Part shown: piece after piece, positions 6,982 through 15,837 of the stretch
Position numbering within the stretch: the first letter of the stretch is position 1
Layout: each line of letters opens with the position of its first letter
From: Scatosoma sp045650185
GTDB taxonomy: Bacteria > Bacillota > Clostridia > Christensenellales > Borkfalkiaceae
Direction: 5' to 3'
Assembly: GCA_045650185.1 (NCBI GenBank)
Contig: JAZRQY010000004.1
Coordinates: 1-50,927, forward strand
Length of the DNA: 50,927 bases
Notes under the pieces: model-generated
Database searches by the model: none
What the model saw: only the letters and a program-made list of their open reading frames with translations
Told to the model about the DNA's origin: nothing
Position numbers and translations under genes: made by a program

Positions 6982-7065
6982 TTAGGGAAAATTCCTAAAA
7001 AGTATTGACTTTCGTAAAAATTCCTAATATAATATTGTTAAATTCGTAAAAATCCCTAATATACA
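6982..7065. promoter_or_regulatory. Operator cluster and promoter for the 7110 gene
   Basis: Three related sites are present: an imperfect palindrome (6982-6998, half-sites TTAGG and CCTAA) and two near-identical 21-bp direct repeats containing CGTAAAAATYCCTAATATA (7011-7031 and 7043-7063). The plus-strand promoter TTGACT (7005-7010), 17 bases, TATAAT (7028-7033) overlaps the first repeat. A repressor bound here would block the promoter; the neighbouring XRE protein is the obvious candidate. Confidence 0.65.
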
Positions 7066-7109
7066 TGGGGAATAAAGTCCATATTGCACATACAAAGGAG
7101 GATTTATTT

Positions 7110-8399
7110 ATGCATAAATGGAAAAAATTTATTTCAGTGCTACTTTCATTATGTGTTATTTTTGCCGCTACGGCTTGCGGAGTAGTAGACTCGCAAACCT
7201 CGTCTAGTACGCATACACATACGTATAGTGAGAACGTCACGACAAAAGCTACTTGCGCTCAGAGTGGGGTGAAAAAATTTACGTGCAAGACTTGTGGCTA
7301 TAGTTATACAGAAAATTTTAATATGCCGGAATTATCCGCAAACGAGGTCTTCGAGTCGTCGAAAAATTCCGTGGGTGAAATTATAACGTACGATAAAAGT
7401 GGAAGTGAAATTGCGCTTGGTACAGGCTTTGTTTATAGCGCCGACGGGAAAATTATCACCAATTATCACGTAATTGAAGATGCTTATTCTGCAAAAATTA
7501 CTATCAATGGAAAGAATTATACCATACAATCAGTTTTGGCTTATGATAAAGCGATTGATTTAGCAGTATTAAAGATTAACACAACTGGATTATCCGTTTT
7601 AAATATTTGTATGCGTGAGCATCCTGTTGGTAAAGCGGTGTATGCATTTGGCAGTTCTAAAGGATTAACGGCAACTTTCTCCCAAGGGATAATTACTTAT
7701 GCTGATAGAGAGTTAGACGGGGTACATTACGTTCAACATGATGCGGCGATTTCGAGCGGTAATTCGGGCGGTCCGTTAATTAATCAATATGGTGAAATTA
7801 TTGGTGTCAATACCATGACTATTAGAGATTCGCAGAATTTGAATTTTGCAATTTCTGTTAAAGAATTATCCAATCTTAAATACGGCACTCCGTTGACGGT
7901 TGCGCAATTTTATGAAAAAGAATGCGACGTGTTTACGAAAGTGAAAAATTACGTCATTCAAAAGGGTACGTACGATGGAGAAGATAATGAATACGATTTA
8001 AATTTTGACATTGTTACTGATTCTTCATCTGGATTAGTGACCATGACAACAGCTACCTATGACTGTTCATCTCAAGAACTTGAATTATCAATATTTGTAA
8101 AAAGTAGTAGTAATTCTTCCTATTTATTAACAATTACGATTGACATAGTGGATGGTATATATGCTTGGTCTTATATAGATGACTACAGTTGCTTTATGAC
8201 GGGAACTATTTATGCTTCGACTTGGACGTCAAATTCGTTGCTCTCGGTTTCGAGTTATCTAAATATATCCACAACTTCATTGTATAATTCTACGCGTAAA
8301 TTAGCGTCGTCTATGGCAAACTTATTGGTTCTATTTATAGATAGAGATTTTTCGGAGATTGGTGTAACCGCAGCTGATTTAGGGTTTATCAATTACTAA
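7110..8399 (+). CDS. Trypsin-like (HtrA-type) serine protease lipoprotein
   Basis: The start at 7110 is chosen for AAAGGAGGA at 7094-7102; the longer frame from 7065 has none. The 429-aa product has a lipoprotein signal (lipobox ATAC, Cys about residue 22). A short HxHxY...C...C..CG segment precedes a chymotrypsin-fold protease with a full triad: His in NYHVIED, Asp in AIDLAVLK, Ser in SSGNSGGPL. There is no PDZ domain; the C-terminal 150 residues are an unrecognised beta-rich region. It acts outside the membrane, probably on surface proteins. It lies divergent from the XRE gene and 27 bases ahead of the BspA-like gene, probably in one operon. Base composition is AT-rich relative to the housekeeping core. 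Confidence 0.85.
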   Translation: MHKWKKFISVLLSLCVIFAATACGVVDSQTSSSTHTHTYSENVTTKATCAQSGVKKFTCKTCGYSYTENFNMPELSANEVFESSKNSVGEIITYDKSGSEIALGTGFVYSADGKIITNYHVIEDAYSAKITINGKNYTIQSVLAYDKAIDLAVLKINTTGLSVLNICMREHPVGKAVYAFGSSKGLTATFSQGIITYADRELDGVHYVQHDAAISSGNSGGPLINQYGEIIGVNTMTIRDSQNLNFAISVKELSNLKYGTPLTVAQFYEKECDVFTKVKNYVIQKGTYDGEDNEYDLNFDIVTDSSSGLVTMTTATYDCSSQELELSIFVKSSSNSSYLLTITIDIVDGIYAWSYIDDYSCFMTGTIYASTWTSNSLLSVSSYLNISTTSLYNSTRKLASSMANLLVLFIDRDFSEIGVTAADLGFINY

Positions 8400-8426
8400 T
8401 CAAAATTTAAAAGGAGATTTAATACA

Positions 8427-10046
8427 ATGAAGAAAAAATTTTTATTAGCAACTTTAACAATGATTCTTTGTATTAGTGCTATTGGCGCTCTTACCGCTTG
8501 CGGTGAAAAGCATACACACTCTTACGTTGAATCAATAACCGCTCCTACGTGTACCGAACAAGGATTTTCTACGTATACCTGTTCTTGTGGGGATAGTTAT
8601 ATTGCTGACTATATTGATGCAACAGGGCACTCTTTTACGCAGGAAAAGACGTCAAATCAATATTTAAAATCCTCCGCAACTTGTGAAGAGAAAGCGGTTT
8701 ATTACAAGTCCTGCTCTTGCGGTGAAAAAAGCACGGATACGTTTGAATATGGACAAGCATTAGGTCATACTTACGACCAAGAAAATACGGCAAGCAAATA
8801 TCTTAAAACGGAAGCAACTTGTACAAATGTAGCGGTTTATTGGAAATCGTGTTCTTGTGGGGATAAAGGAAGCGAAACGTTTAATTATGGAACAACGCTT
8901 CCGCATGATTTTGGTACATATGCAAAAATACAAGACGCTACTTGTACGGAAAATGCCAAAGAAACAGCTTACTGTGAGGATTGCAATGAATCTGATGTGC
9001 GTGATATTGAAGGAACAGCCTTAGGACACGGTACCATTGATACGAGCAATGTATGCTCCGTTTGCAATAAAGAAGTTGCGTATACTAAAGGAATGATTTA
9101 CGTTGCAGTTACAGGCGGATATCAATTGATAGATATGGGTTCTGCTACCGATACCGATATAATTATTCCTAAATATTATAATGGCTCTCCTGTTATTAGT
9201 ATCGCTGATGATGTTTTTGCAAATAAAACAAGTTTAACGAGTATTTCATTGCCAGATACAATAACAAGCATAGGGGACTCTGCATTTTATGGCTGTAGTA
9301 AAATTAAAGAACTTATTTTACCTAAATCAGTAAAAAGTATTGGATATTTAGCACTTGCGCGTTGCGTATCCTTGGAATATTTAACAATACCATGTTTGCA
9401 AGTAGAGTCATCCTTCTCATCGAGCTATATGTTCAATCAACCTTTAACAGAGTTGTTTATGGAGGCAAAGATAAAAAAGTCGTATATTCCTAGTGACGCA
9501 ATATATGTATATTCGGAAGCAATAACTTCTAGCACGACCTACTACTATTATTGGTATAAACCCGAAAATCTTAAAAAAATTACAGTTTTAGATAGTGTTG
9601 AATATATTCCCGATGAGGCGTTTTATTGTTTTGATATGGTAGAGGAAATTGAACTGCCTAAAACAATTAAAACAATAGGAGACCATGCTTTTAGATATTG
9701 TAGTAGCCTAAAATCAATAAACATTCCTGATAGCACAACAAGTATAGGAAACAGTGCTTTTGGTTCTTGCTATAACTTGAAAGAAGTAAAACTCGGAACA
9801 GGCTTAATAGAAATTGATGCATATGCCTTCCAAAGTTGTACTGTTTTAACGGAAATAACCATTTCTTCTTCTGTAAATAGCGTAGGAATGTGTGCTTTTT
9901 CTGGTTGTACACAATTAAATAAAATAATATTTAAAAATACAAGTGGTTGGAAGGTTGGTGGTACTTCTATCGATGTATCAGATCCTTCAACAAATGCTAT
10001 TCTATTCAAGAAAACATACGTAGGTAGTAGTTGGAGTAGAAGCTAA
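8427..10046 (+). CDS. BspA-like leucine-rich repeat lipoprotein
   Basis: A 539-aa lipoprotein (lipobox LTAC, Cys about residue 25) with AAAAGGAG ahead of its ATG. After HTHSY come about four repeats of a Cys-rich unit (ATCTEQG..TYTCSCGDSY....ATGH type) to about residue 215. LRR_5/BspA repeats follow (VFANKTSLTSISLPDTITSIGDSAFYGC and similar) to the end. BspA repeats are common in surface proteins that bind host or bacterial partners. The Cys-rich unit is shared with the 7110 and 27481 genes. Some BspA repeats in the middle are degenerate. The C-terminus has no sortase motif; anchoring is by lipid. Confidence 0.85.
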   Translation: MKKKFLLATLTMILCISAIGALTACGEKHTHSYVESITAPTCTEQGFSTYTCSCGDSYIADYIDATGHSFTQEKTSNQYLKSSATCEEKAVYYKSCSCGEKSTDTFEYGQALGHTYDQENTASKYLKTEATCTNVAVYWKSCSCGDKGSETFNYGTTLPHDFGTYAKIQDATCTENAKETAYCEDCNESDVRDIEGTALGHGTIDTSNVCSVCNKEVAYTKGMIYVAVTGGYQLIDMGSATDTDIIIPKYYNGSPVISIADDVFANKTSLTSISLPDTITSIGDSAFYGCSKIKELILPKSVKSIGYLALARCVSLEYLTIPCLQVESSFSSSYMFNQPLTELFMEAKIKKSYIPSDAIYVYSEAITSSTTYYYYWYKPENLKKITVLDSVEYIPDEAFYCFDMVEEIELPKTIKTIGDHAFRYCSSLKSINIPDSTTSIGNSAFGSCYNLKEVKLGTGLIEIDAYAFQSCTVLTEITISSSVNSVGMCAFSGCTQLNKIIFKNTSGWKVGGTSIDVSDPSTNAILFKKTYVGSSWSRS

Positions 10047-10106
10047 AAAGGAGAACAACACATGGCAATGCAAAAATGATGTAAAAATTTTAGCAAGTAC
10101 AAAGCA

Positions 10107-10139
10107 AAAACGGCAGATTATAAAAATCCGCCGTTTTTG
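10107..10139 (+). terminator. Terminator after BspA-like gene
   Basis: AAAACGGC and GATT arms near 10108-10121 pair with AATC and GCCGTTTT near 10126-10137, with one mismatch and a T run. A five-codon ORF with a ribosome binding site (10062-10079) lies between the gene and this hairpin and looks like a remnant. Confidence 0.6.
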
Positions 10140-10166
10140 TGTATCGGTAAAAATGTATTCATATTT

Positions 10167-10457
10167 TTAGAAAAACAATGTTTTATATTTTACCTGCGCA
10201 CGCGTTCTTCTACGCCATACGGTTATACGGTCAATGTAAAGATATTCTGCAATTTCATTACAGGGCATATCTGTCAAACAGCAATTTAATACAGCTCGGT
10301 TTTTCTTTTCGCAGAGAAGAGAAAATTTGTTGCCAAAGGCAACAAGGTGTCGCGTCGCTGTGGCGTTATTAACGTCGTCCTCGGGATTGCCGTAATTTAA
10401 CTGCCACAAAACGGCTCTTCTCGCGCAAAGCTGTTCTTTGCGCTCGGTCACGTTCAC
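10167..10457 (-). CDS. Possible small HTH protein
   Basis: An unrecognised 96-aa frame that starts at a GTG. The C-terminal half, AVLNCCLTDMPCNEIAEYLYIDRITVWRRR, has the spacing of a helix-turn-helix like sigma-70 region 4 or a phage regulator. The N-terminal half has no recognisable domain. The upstream ribosome binding site is weak. A perfect CAAGGCGTT/AACGCCTTG hairpin (10492-10512) lies beyond its start. It may be a decayed mobile-element gene. Confidence 0.3.
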   Translation of the reverse strand: MNVTERKEQLCARRAVLWQLNYGNPEDDVNNATATRHLVAFGNKFSLLCEKKNRAVLNCCLTDMPCNEIAEYLYIDRITVWRRRTRAQVKYKTLFF

Positions 10458-10572
10458 GCCTACCTATCGGCGTTCACTCATCTCGTCCCTACAAGGCGTT
10501 ATCAACGCCTTGCTTAACGGGCAACTCGTCCCACGAATCGTCTTCTATTCTCGTAGCCCATACCAACAAAAA

Positions 10573-10599
10573 AACACCCTCGAAAGGGTGTTTTTTTTG
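10573..10599. terminator. Bidirectional terminator after tRNA-Ser
   Basis: AACACCCT at 10573-10580 pairs with AGGGTGTT at 10585-10592, flanked by A and T runs on both sides. It serves the minus-strand tRNA-Ser. Confidence 0.75.
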
Positions 10600-10600
10600 T

Positions 10601-10691
10601 TGGCGCAGAGAAGAGGATTCGAACCTCCGGTACGTTTCAGGCGCACACACGATTTCCAATCGTGCTCCTTAAACCACTCAGACATCTCTGC
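10601..10691 (-). tRNA. tRNA-Ser (anticodon GGA)
   Basis: A class II cloverleaf on the minus strand: acceptor GCAGAGA/TCTCTGC, discriminator G, encoded CCA, anticodon loop with GGA, long variable arm and canonical T-loop. Confidence 0.93.
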
Positions 10692-10811
10692 ATTTGTATA
10701 TGGCTCGGGCGTATTTCCACGCCTCAAAGCCATATAATATTACTGTATTTTCATAAAAAAGGCAAGCGTTTTTACCTGTGTTTTCTAAAAAAATTTATTT
10801 TTCTTTTGCGT

Positions 10812-11368
10812 TAACCAAAGCAATATAATCCGAACCAGCCCAAAAGCCGTCTTTTGAACGCGTAAGCCGACAAGACTTGAACCTATCAGTCTTAAAATGT
10901 TATTTTGCGCGCCTTTAAGACGGTTGCGCCCTTGCAGTATGCCAATACGGCGGCGGTCACTACCGCCTAAATTCATCACAAAATTCCTATTTTAAGATGC
11001 TTGCAGTTTTCACGAGCGCGAAATCTCTTAAATGAAAGGATTTTCGCGCAGGAATACCGTCCGTATTTCAAGAGAAAACCCTGCACGGTTAGGGGATTTC
11101 TCGCCGTCAAAACCTGACAGGTTCAAATCTTGTCGGCTTATATGGCTTGTCGTCATCATAATACGCTGGTATAATTTCTTCCTTCGCACCAAAAATCATT
11201 TCAAAATCCGAACTTTTGGGTGCGAAGCAATTTTATAGCGAGAAAATTTTCGTCCTTCTACAAGGCGAAAGCCGCAGGTAAACCTGCGCGGTTTATCAAG
11301 GATTTCTACGAAGTAGTGGGCAAAATTTACCGCTAAAAATCTTGGTTCGGATTATATTGCTTTGGTTA
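10812..11368. mobile_element. MITE-like element with 26-bp terminal inverted repeats
   Basis: Positions 10812-10837 and 11343-11368 are perfect 26-bp inverted repeats ending in TA on both sides, as expected from a TA-duplicating (IS630/Tc1-like) transposase. The 557-bp body has no convincing gene but many hairpins, for example around 11014-11050, 11182-11227 and 11271-11291. It also holds two inverted tRNA T-arm-like segments (10863-10889 and 11114-11140) and a tRNA-Leu-like stretch on the minus strand near 10900-10960. It ends 12 bases past the stop of the dnaD-like gene. A non-autonomous element is the best reading. Confidence 0.7.
10863..10965 (-). pseudogene. Degenerate tRNA-Leu-like remnant inside the MITE
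   Basis: On the minus strand the order GCCGCCG, ATTGGCATACTGCAAGGG, a CTTAAAG loop and a GGTTCAAGTCTTGTC T-arm resembles tRNA-Leu(TAA). The anticodon stem is broken, extra bases follow, and no proper acceptor or CCA closes it. It is unlikely to be a working tRNA. Confidence 0.4.
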
Positions 11369-11380
11369 GCCTTTCGACAA

Positions 11381-13114
11381 TCAATTCGGGCGGTAGCAAT
11401 CGCACGAAGCGCCGCTTTCGACAAACCCCGTGTCCGAACACTTCTTGCAGGCAAACTGAGGCGAAAGCTGCCATTCCTCAATCTCCAGCGAAGCCAAAAT
11501 TTCCAGCCGTTCACGCAACAGTTCGCCCTGCTGTTCCTGCAACTTGGGCAGGGTATCGGGTGCATAGAGCTCCGCCTTTGCAAGCTCCATATTCATCTTC
11601 GACAGAGCCTTCTCAATCGCCCCAAAGCGAGGATTGGAATTTGCCTTAGACGCATACCTGTCTGCCACGGACAGCGCTTTTTCACGTCTATCGGCGTAGT
11701 ATTTTTCCCTTGCCGCTTTGGCGTTTGCCGCCTCGACGGATGCCGCCAAGTACGAGGGAACGCCACCCGTCGGCTTTGCGACAGTCGGCTTTTCTTCCTT
11801 TGCAAGGTCTGCCATCGTCGTATAGCCTGCGCGTTTCCATTCGGATAAAATGCGGTTGACGTAGGGGATGGGTGCCGCGGAATTTGCCGCGCGCTTTGCG
11901 GCCTCGACAATCATCTCGTCAGACAGCGACCATTCGCGCCAAGTATTCAAAAGATCCAAATTCGCAACGGTGGGTTTGATGCCGGCGCAGTATTCGCCAA
12001 GCTTTGCAAACAATTTCAAATCTGCCTGCTTTTGGCGCATCGTTTCCTTGACGACTTCGTCGCCGACGATGCCTGCGGCAAACATACTCTCTACCTGCTC
12101 GTGCATTTGGGCAAAGTCCCCTCTGCCACACTTTAAGCAATACAGCGCAATTTCCAAAAGGGCGCTTTCCTCGTAGCCGAGGTTGACCCATTTTTCTACG
12201 TATTCGTCGATATAAGTAGCGGGGTTGGCGATTTTTACGCCCAATTTTCTGCTGATACGGAAGGTCAGCGAGGACAGCGCTTCCCGTTCGGTAAGGTATG
12301 CGGAAACGTCGCGCGCGGAGAATTTTTCCTTGTTTGCCACCTCTTCCAACAGCAGTTGCAGGGTGCTCATCTTGCCTTTTTTCAGGTACTTTGCCGCCGC
12401 CTTGATGCCACCCCTTTCAAAGCCCATTCTCAGCCAAGCGCTATACAGCGTGTAGTCGCTTTCGTCCACTCTGCGGTTGATAGCAAGCAGTTGGAACAGC
12501 TCCTCAATGTATCTTTCATTCTCGTTATAATTGCCGAGCGCCGTTTCCACCTGCTCGTAAGTCGTGATGCCTTCTCGGATGAATTTTTTGGCTTTGTTAA
12601 AGACATGGTGGGGGGTAATTGCCTTTCCGTCCTTAGCGATACAGTATTCGGTAATCAGCAAAAACGCCATGGGTTGGATGTCGTTTTCCTCCAAAAACTG
12701 CATATATTTCACCGATTCGCCGTACTCGATATGCCGTCCGACCTTCTGCATACGCTTTTGCATTTCCTTGTTGAAGTCGGCGTATTTGTCGTAGCGCACC
12801 TTCTTGGGCTTGCCTGTTGCGGAGCGCACGGGCAGATATTGCACGGCGAGTGGCTCACGGCAGAGAATTTCGACAAGGTCGTAGTCCTGCCACAGCTCGA
12901 AGGCGCTTAAGATATTTTCTTCCGTAGAGCGCAACACCTCTGCAAGAGAGGTTGCGGAAAAATCCTCGCCGCCAGATTGACAAAGGTACAGACCGTAGAG
13001 GTAGACCTTCACCGCAAAATCATTGGTTTCGGGGAGATATTTTTGGATAAAACGGTTTTCTACAAGAGTGTAAGCGCTGCTTGAAAACTCTTTTGAGAAA
13101 GAACAAAACGCCAT
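11381..13114 (-). CDS. DnaB/DnaD-like primosome (replication initiation) protein
   Basis: A 577-aa protein. The first 110 residues form a winged-helix-like region (YLYGLYLCQSGG, SLAEVLRSTEENILSAFELW). DnaD-type (DnaB_2) helical repeats follow at about 130-215 and again between about 220 and 420. A charged linker leads to a C-terminal Cys cluster, ACKKCSDTGFVESGASCDCY, like the zinc motif of DnaI/DnaC loaders. The family helps load the replicative helicase at origins. It is divergent from the housekeeping run that contains dnaB. The helicase-loader ATPase often found next to such genes is not present; a MITE lies just past the stop instead. Confidence 0.75.
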   Translation of the reverse strand: MAFCSFSKEFSSSAYTLVENRFIQKYLPETNDFAVKVYLYGLYLCQSGGEDFSATSLAEVLRSTEENILSAFELWQDYDLVEILCREPLAVQYLPVRSATGKPKKVRYDKYADFNKEMQKRMQKVGRHIEYGESVKYMQFLEENDIQPMAFLLITEYCIAKDGKAITPHHVFNKAKKFIREGITTYEQVETALGNYNENERYIEELFQLLAINRRVDESDYTLYSAWLRMGFERGGIKAAAKYLKKGKMSTLQLLLEEVANKEKFSARDVSAYLTEREALSSLTFRISRKLGVKIANPATYIDEYVEKWVNLGYEESALLEIALYCLKCGRGDFAQMHEQVESMFAAGIVGDEVVKETMRQKQADLKLFAKLGEYCAGIKPTVANLDLLNTWREWSLSDEMIVEAAKRAANSAAPIPYVNRILSEWKRAGYTTMADLAKEEKPTVAKPTGGVPSYLAASVEAANAKAAREKYYADRREKALSVADRYASKANSNPRFGAIEKALSKMNMELAKAELYAPDTLPKLQEQQGELLRERLEILASLEIEEWQLSPQFACKKCSDTGFVESGASCDCYRPN

Positions 13115-13205
13115 AATGTGGCTCCTAAAAGTAAGAATTTGCTTATTTTCTAAATAAGAATTGTGAAGAATAGGAAAAATTTGCGTGATTTTCTCCTGCT
13201 TTGTC

Positions 13206-13234
13206 TTGCTTTCTTACAGAAAATAGTGTATAAT
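13206..13234 (+). promoter_or_regulatory. Promoter upstream of the housekeeping run
   Basis: TTGCTT at 13206-13211, 17 bases, TATAAT at 13229-13234, about 145 bases before the 13380 gene. The leader up to 13379 contains no clear hairpin. Confidence 0.5.
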
Positions 13235-13379
13235 ATGGTTAAGCTGAACACGATAGAAAGCTTAAGTCGTTGAACGCAACGGACAACGGCTGTAAGGTTA
13301 TTATAGCGGTTTTTGGTGTGAAATGCAAGACATTTTGATACCGAAAATGAAAAAAAGGACGAGGGAAATATCGTAAGAA

Positions 13380-15110
13380 ATGGCAAAACCCACTACAACG
13401 AAAAAAGAAAAGCTGATCAGCGCGCTCTCTCTGTGGCGTGAATACGACCTCTCGGGCGCTCTGGACGCGGAGGTTTTGGAAACGCGTACGGATGCGGAAA
13501 CGGGACTTTCGTATACAGCTTTGGCATACAACGGACGTACGGTAGAAGACGGTACTGTCCGTGTTTTTGCGTACTTTTCTCGCCCTGCAGGGGAGAAGAA
13601 ATGCCCTGCAATTTTGCTGTTAAAGGAAGCGGATAAGCCGTTGGACGTAGAGCTGATGACGTATTTCGTGCAGAAGGGCTACGCCGTGCTGATGCCCGAC
13701 TATTCGGGCGTGGATATACCCGAGGGTACGAAGTTCCCTGCCTCTTTGTCGCACGCAAACTATGAGCGCGCGAAAGGTTTGTATGACCTTGAGGGGATTT
13801 CCGCTAACCAAAGCTGTTGGTTTGATTGGACATATATTGCGCTGTATTCGCTTGAATACTTAAAATCCCGCGAGGACGTGGGTAAAATCGGCGTCGTGGG
13901 GATTCGTACGGGCGGTGAGGTGGCTTGGAAGGTGATGCTTTCCCCCGACGTTGTCTGTGGTGTTCCCATCAATGCGGCAGGCTGGCTCTCCGCAAGAGGT
14001 ACGGCGCGCTTTTCGGAGTCGACGGCGGTCAACCTCACGGACGAACGTCATCGTTATATCGCAGGGGTGGAATCGCAGTCCTACGCTCCCTTCGTGAAAT
14101 GTCCCGTGCTGATGCTGTGCGCGCTGTCCGACTATTCGTTCGACTACGACAGGGCGTACGATACTTACGGCAGAATTGGTGGCGAGCGTGAGGATATAGA
14201 GAGCGCAATCGTCTATTCCCCCGACAGCGGTTCTTGTATCGACGCGGACGGCTTGGCGGATATGGGCTTATTCTTAGAAAAGCACTTGAAGGGCAGGGAA
14301 ATTTTCATCCCTGCGCAGCTCAACATCACCGTGCGTGAAGAAGAGGGCAAGCTGTGCGTAGAGGTTGCCGGCGACGAGGAAGCAATCGTAGAGGAAATGG
14401 GTGTTTGCTATTCCGAATCCTCCGTGTCGGTACGCAGTATCTACCGTGAGTGGCAATGCGTATACAAGCAGACCGGCTCGGAAATTAAAAACGGTAAAAT
14501 TCAATGTAAAATCACGCCGTTTGCAGGCGCGCCTGCAGGGTTCGTATACGCCTATGCGAAGTACTTAAACGGCTTTAAAATTGTGACGAAGGTAGTGGCA
14601 AAGCGCTTTGGTGAAACGTCTACACAAAACTTGGGCGGCCGTATGTTGTTCTCTGGCGGCGACCTCGATTGCTTTAGCGTGGCGCAACACGAGGACTACT
14701 CCATTGCCGGAATTTTCATTGAAAAGGAAGCCGCACCGAAGCTGATTACGGGCTACGGTGGGATTAAAGGCGCATACTCCGTCGGGGGGATTAAGACGTA
14801 TAAGATCAGCTCTCCGCAGTACGTTGCAGGGGAAGGCGCGTTGCTGAAATTCGATGCCTACACCCGTGCAGACGATGCGTTGACGATCTTCGTTGAGGTT
14901 ACGGAAGAAAGTGGCGAGGTGGAAAAATATTTCTGCCGAGTACCCGTCAAAGGGGGCGGAAAATGGAAACGAATCATTCTTGCCGCGAAGGATTTTAAGA
15001 GTGTTAGCTACGGCAGACCGCTGTCTGCGTTCTCGCAGGGAAGCGCGCTCTCCTTCCATTCGGAAATTGAAGAAAACGAATACGCCGTCACGAACGTGCT
15101 TTGGTTGTAA
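13380..15110 (+). CDS. Alpha/beta-hydrolase-fold protein, probably catalytically altered
   Basis: A 576-aa cytosolic protein (no signal). Residues about 75-310 show an alpha/beta-hydrolase pattern: PAILLLKEADK, MTYFVQKGYAVLMPDYSG, an elbow KIGVVGIRTGGEVAWKV, then CPVLMLCALSDYSFD and a late H in EKHLKG. In the acetylxylan-esterase/DLH-like families the elbow is GxSxGG; here it is GIRTGG, so the nucleophile position is Arg. The C-terminal 250 residues look like a beta-sandwich. It may be a pseudo-enzyme or use another residue. It is the first gene of the plus-strand run; the lepB start lies 3 bases after its stop. Confidence 0.6.
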   Translation: MAKPTTTKKEKLISALSLWREYDLSGALDAEVLETRTDAETGLSYTALAYNGRTVEDGTVRVFAYFSRPAGEKKCPAILLLKEADKPLDVELMTYFVQKGYAVLMPDYSGVDIPEGTKFPASLSHANYERAKGLYDLEGISANQSCWFDWTYIALYSLEYLKSREDVGKIGVVGIRTGGEVAWKVMLSPDVVCGVPINAAGWLSARGTARFSESTAVNLTDERHRYIAGVESQSYAPFVKCPVLMLCALSDYSFDYDRAYDTYGRIGGEREDIESAIVYSPDSGSCIDADGLADMGLFLEKHLKGREIFIPAQLNITVREEEGKLCVEVAGDEEAIVEEMGVCYSESSVSVRSIYREWQCVYKQTGSEIKNGKIQCKITPFAGAPAGFVYAYAKYLNGFKIVTKVVAKRFGETSTQNLGGRMLFSGGDLDCFSVAQHEDYSIAGIFIEKEAAPKLITGYGGIKGAYSVGGIKTYKISSPQYVAGEGALLKFDAYTRADDALTIFVEVTEESGEVEKYFCRVPVKGGGKWKRIILAAKDFKSVSYGRPLSAFSQGSALSFHSEIEENEYAVTNVLWL

Positions 15111-15112
15111 AT

Positions 15113-15826
15113 ATGAACGAGAACAGAGGATTACAAGATAGCGAGTTGTACGAGGCTCGCTTTCAATACAAGGAACGTCAGTCGACGATACGGTTTATCG
15201 GGATATTCCTCTTGGTGTTGTGGACGCTGTGTTGTCTGATATTTGCTTGGCATTCGGCGTTTGGTGGCGTGCAGGTATCCGGCACCTCCATGATGCCGGG
15301 GTTACGGGATAAAGATTACCTCGTTGTGAAATATTTCGAGGTGGGGGATGACTTGCCCTACGGCAGTGTGATCGTCCTCGATATCGAGCATTATCCCGAG
15401 GTGCAGAAGCATAACGAAAAGTATCCTAAAAACCCGACGAAATACATCATTAAGCGGCTGATTGCAAAGGCGGGGGATATCGTTCGTTGCCAAGACGGTG
15501 TCGTGCAGGTGAAGTATTCCGGGGAACAAGTGTTTACCACCTTGGACGAGCCGTACGCACAGTACTACAACAAGAATGAGTATGATTTTGTCGAGGAATA
15601 CGTCGTAGGGGAAGGGGAAATCTTCTTCTTGGGGGATAACCGTGACAATAGCATGGATAGCCGCTACAACGAGGGGAAGTCGCATTTAAACGGTCTGTAT
15701 AAGGAATCGGATATTTACGGCGTCGTACCCACTTGGGCGATTGAAAACAAGCAGGCTTTAAAATATGTTTTCTTCTGGCGAGAGCTGCTGGCGGAAAAGT
15801 TAAAAAACGATAAGAAAAAAAATTAG
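15113..15826 (+). CDS. lepB: Signal peptidase I
   Basis: A 237-aa type I signal peptidase that removes signal peptides from exported proteins. One N-terminal membrane segment (about residues 25-48) is followed by the catalytic Ser59 in VSGTSMMPGL, the general-base Lys114 in YIIKRLIAKAGD and the GDNRDNSMDSR box. The ATG at 15113, 3 bases after the upstream stop, fits coupled translation. A TTG at 15101 is the alternative; neither has a strong ribosome binding site. It would serve the many secreted proteins of this window. Confidence 0.9.
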   Translation: MNENRGLQDSELYEARFQYKERQSTIRFIGIFLLVLWTLCCLIFAWHSAFGGVQVSGTSMMPGLRDKDYLVVKYFEVGDDLPYGSVIVLDIEHYPEVQKHNEKYPKNPTKYIIKRLIAKAGDIVRCQDGVVQVKYSGEQVFTTLDEPYAQYYNKNEYDFVEEYVVGEGEIFFLGDNRDNSMDSRYNEGKSHLNGLYKESDIYGVVPTWAIENKQALKYVFFWRELLAEKLKNDKKKN

Positions 15827-15837
15827 GGAGATAAATT

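Noticed and set aside
11032..11238. 68-aa ORF inside the MITE-like element
   Set aside because: It has no ribosome binding site and lies over hairpins; no protein feature is visible.
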